Shown in pieces: positions 62,104-64,000 of a stretch of DNA of 64,000 bases; position 1 is the first letter of the stretch, and every line of letters starts with the position of its first letter. The stretch is from Cytobacillus sp. IB215665 (lineage in GTDB: Bacteria; Bacillota; Bacilli; Bacillales; SM2101). The DNA lies in contig NZ_JAXBME010000005.1 in the NCBI RefSeq assembly GCF_033963835.1, positions 62,001 to 126,000 on the forward strand. The letters run 5' to 3'. The notes beneath the pieces are model-generated. The model saw nothing but the letters and a program-made list of their open reading frames with translations, was not told the origin of the DNA and did no database searches. Both the position numbers and the translations under genes were made by a program.

Positions 62104-63297
62104 ATGAAAGCTAAAGAGCCTTTATGGACTAAATCGTATATTATGCTTATGTTAGGTAACTTATTTGTTTTCATGTCGTTTCAAATGTTGATTCCAACGT
62201 TACCTCCATATATTAAGTCAATAGGTGCGTCAGGATTAGAAATTGGCTTAGTTACAGCGTTGTTTTCAATAGGTGCTGTATTGAGTCGACCGTTTATTGG
62301 GTATATGCTTGAATATAAGGAGAGAAAGTCACTTGTGATAATAGGTGTCATCTCTTTATTAATAGTTACGTTACTATATCCAGTATCTCAATTAGTTGTC
62401 CTTTTTTTGGTTTTTAGGTTTTTACACGGGCTTGCTTGGGGATGGTCTACAACGGTCAATGGAACGGTAGCTTCAGATATTGTACCTAGTTCTCGTTTAG
62501 GGGAAGGTTTAGGATATTTTGGCCTTTCTATTACGCTTGGAATGATTATCGCTCCAAGTCTAGGAATTTATTTATTTCAAGTTACATCATTTTCTAACCT
62601 AATATATATTTCTGCAATATTAGGACTTATCTCTATTTGTTTATTATTTCTTATTCGTTACCAAACTCCAGATACAGTTAAAGCAACAAAAAAAGAAGAC
62701 TTAAAGTTTTCTTATTTGGGCTCATTAGTTGAAAAATCTAGCTGGTATCCAGCTTTTATAACTATCATAGCAACATTTGGCTACGGTTCTGTTGTAACAT
62801 TTATCGTCATATTTGGGGAAGAACGTGGTATAGATCAAATTTTTCTATTTTATTTGTTTAATGCGATAATGGCGACTATTTCTCGTCCAATTGCTGGAAA
62901 ATGGTTTGATAAAAATGGTCCAATGGGAATTGTGTTAAGCTGTCTTACGTTAACCTTTATTGGGTTATGGGTACTATCAATGGCTTACTCTAATTTATTT
63001 ATTATTATTTCAGGTATCTTATTTGGAATTGGTTTTGGATCATTAATTCCAACATTACAATCGTGGACGTTATCTAAAACACCTCCTAATCGTCGAGGTG
63101 TAGCGAATGGAATGCTGTTTTCAGCTATTGACCTTGGTATTGGTTTAGGTGGATTAGTATTTGGTATTTTAGCAACGTTTTTTGATATAGCTACATTGTT
63201 CCAAATATCCAGTATCTTTCTAGTAATAGCAATAATAGCTACATTATTTGAAGGACGAAAAAATAAAATTACTCAGCAACATTCAGTATCATCTTAA
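62104..63297 (+). CDS. MFS transporter
   Basis: A 397-residue major-facilitator protein with 12 hydrophobic segments and the MFS loop signature GYMLEYKERKS in the 2-3 loop; GSLIPTLQSWTLSKTPPNRR marks the second-half loop. It resembles YfkF/YwoG-like putative multidrug permeases of Bacillus. ATG 62104 follows GGGGAGGG; the frame from 62062 adds an unlikely hydrophilic stretch. The substrate is unknown; it is monocistronic with its own terminator. Confidence 0.83.
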   Translation: MKAKEPLWTKSYIMLMLGNLFVFMSFQMLIPTLPPYIKSIGASGLEIGLVTALFSIGAVLSRPFIGYMLEYKERKSLVIIGVISLLIVTLLYPVSQLVVLFLVFRFLHGLAWGWSTTVNGTVASDIVPSSRLGEGLGYFGLSITLGMIIAPSLGIYLFQVTSFSNLIYISAILGLISICLLFLIRYQTPDTVKATKKEDLKFSYLGSLVEKSSWYPAFITIIATFGYGSVVTFIVIFGEERGIDQIFLFYLFNAIMATISRPIAGKWFDKNGPMGIVLSCLTLTFIGLWVLSMAYSNLFIIISGILFGIGFGSLIPTLQSWTLSKTPPNRRGVANGMLFSAIDLGIGLGGLVFGILATFFDIATLFQISSIFLVIAIIATLFEGRKNKITQQHSVSS

Positions 63298-63306
63298 GGT
63301 AATAAA

Positions 63307-63341
63307 GAAACTTCTCAATTATATAGAGAAGTTTCTTTTTT
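63307..63341 (+). terminator. Terminator after the MFS gene
   Basis: A 10-bp stem GAAACTTCTC / GAGAAGTTTC is followed by seven T. Confidence 0.88.
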
Positions 63342-63499
63342 TAGGCTGTTTTGCATTAATTATTTTACGTAATTTGAGCTAAACATGGATATAAATATTC
63401 TTCTTGGCTTCTTCTCTAAAGATTATTAAAAGCATAGCACACATTCTGTTACTTAAAATATATGTGAAAAAAGGAACAAAGCTTAAGAAAATAGCCTTA
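63342..63499. repeat. MITE-like repeat, copy 8 (158 bp)
   Basis: It starts TAGGCTGTTTTGCATTAATT and ends GGAACAAAGCTTAAGAAAAT then AGCCTT, the family inverted ends, directly behind the terminator of the MFS gene. The middle is diverged. Confidence 0.65.
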
Positions 63500-63517
63500 G
63501 CCAATGGTCTGCATTTT

Positions 63518-63569
63518 AAAATAGACAGTGAAGGGTGTATAATTTAAGTTAAGAATAATTGTCTATTTT
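63518..63569. promoter_or_regulatory. Inverted repeat flanking the ZIP transporter promoter
   Basis: AAAATAGACA (63518-63527) and TGTCTATTTT (63560-63569) are exact inverted repeats around a TATAAT at 63538-63543. The layout suits looping or repressor control of the following metal-transporter gene; no match to a known metal-repressor box is claimed. Confidence 0.4.
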
Positions 63570-63615
63570 TAGTGATTTGAGTCGAATTTTTTATGGGTTG
63601 AAAGGACTGATTATC

Positions 63616-64000
63616 ATGTTTTTGGATTGGTTTAGTTCATTAAATCCAACGGTACAAGCGTTATTAGGTGGCATGCTTACATGGGGGTTAACTGCGCTAG
63701 GAGCAGCGACAGTTTTCTTTTTTAGAAAAATTGATAAGCATATTTTAAATATGATGTTAGGTTTTGCAGCTGGTGTAATGATTGCTGCATCTTTTTGGTC
63801 ACTATTAGCTCCATCGATTGAATTTAGTGAACAGAATGGTCAAATTCCTTGGTTAGCACCAGCCATTGGTTTTTTACTAGGTGGGTTGTTTATACGGTTA
63901 TTAGACTTTATCGTGCCACATTTGCATTTAGGTGAGAAAAAAGAAAAAGCAGAAGGCCCTGAAACGAAGTTTCAGAAATCTACACTGTTATTTTTAGCTA
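63616..64000 (+). CDS. ZIP-family metal transporter (3' end outside window)
   Basis: The ATG at 63616 follows AAAGGACTG; 128 codons are present before the edge, so roughly half of a 240-270 residue ZIP protein. It starts MFLDWFSSLNPTVQALLGGM, with hydrophobic spans at about 13-37, 43-64 and 79-100, and has the GFAAGVMIAASFWSLLAPSI segment typical of ZIP transporters of the ZupT-like group, which carry Zn2+ and other divalent metals across the membrane. A histidine-containing loop (FIVPHLHLGEKKE) follows. The inverted repeat at 63518-63569 may regulate it. Confidence 0.85.
   Translation, partial: MFLDWFSSLNPTVQALLGGMLTWGLTALGAATVFFFRKIDKHILNMMLGFAAGVMIAASFWSLLAPSIEFSEQNGQIPWLAPAIGFLLGGLFIRLLDFIVPHLHLGEKKEKAEGPETKFQKSTLLFLA

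Overview
The window looks like a chromosomal segment of a low-GC Gram-positive bacterium of the Bacillaceae. Evidence: strong GGAGG-type ribosome binding sites, frequent GTG/TTG starts, AT-rich intergenic DNA, and recognisable Bacillus-type genes (dgkB, rlmCD, des, pepT, a DUF4083 small protein, a SemiSWEET, a GerKB remnant). No species can be named from the sequence alone.

Layout. (1) 1-4.2 kb is backbone: the end of a pxpC-like gene, a nine-unit 21-bp tandem repeat, diacylglycerol kinase dgkB and the 23S rRNA methyltransferase rlmCD. (2) Directly after the rlmCD terminator, about 4.2-36 kb reads as an acquired accessory region. It starts with three large serine recombinases in two minus-strand operons, each led by tiny overlapping ORFs that sit between strong hairpins and inverted repeats. 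Next come a broken alpha/beta hydrolase, a PD-(D/E)XK/DUF5655 nuclease, and a two-gene restriction-modification locus (GIY-YIG nuclease + helicase + methylase fusion, with a small second methylase). Then follow a DUF262 gene destroyed by an IS3-family insertion, an unknown membrane protein, and a large STAND NTPase with a nuclease-like N-terminus that resembles Avs antiphage proteins. The rest holds an unknown 188-residue gene, a 1153-residue glycoside-hydrolase/phosphorylase-like protein, a broken SUKH gene, a PlcR-like regulator diverging from a candidate 25-codon peptide and an ABC exporter, and another frameshifted gene. The right boundary is not visible. (3) About 36-64 kb looks like ordinary backbone with small operons: YcdB-like protein, ABM monooxygenase, GNATs, an XRE membrane regulator, NUDIX, an MprF-like aminoacyltransferase domain, a PPP phosphatase, des, SemiSWEET, threonine aldolase-like, acyltransferase-3, an HELGHH metalloprotein, marR-doxX, an S9 peptidase, an MFS-tetR efflux operon, a histidine phosphatase, an SDR/QueA-like/VOC operon, pepT, an MFS transporter and a truncated ZIP transporter.

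Two patterns cut across the window. First, a family of short non-coding inverted-terminal repeats (MITE-like, about 110-190 bp, ends GGCT...AGCC, often flanked by an imperfect 8-bp AT-rich duplication) occurs at least eight times between 42 and 64 kb and was not seen in 1-40 kb. That contrast supports recent acquisition of the left half. Second, the accessory half carries many decayed genes (DUF262, SUKH, hydrolase, IS3), as expected of a defence island with repeated insertion and loss.

Candidates most worth follow-up are the three-recombinase module with its leader ORFs, the STAND/nuclease protein, the two-gene GIY-YIG/helicase/methylase system, and the PlcR-like regulator/peptide/ABC locus.
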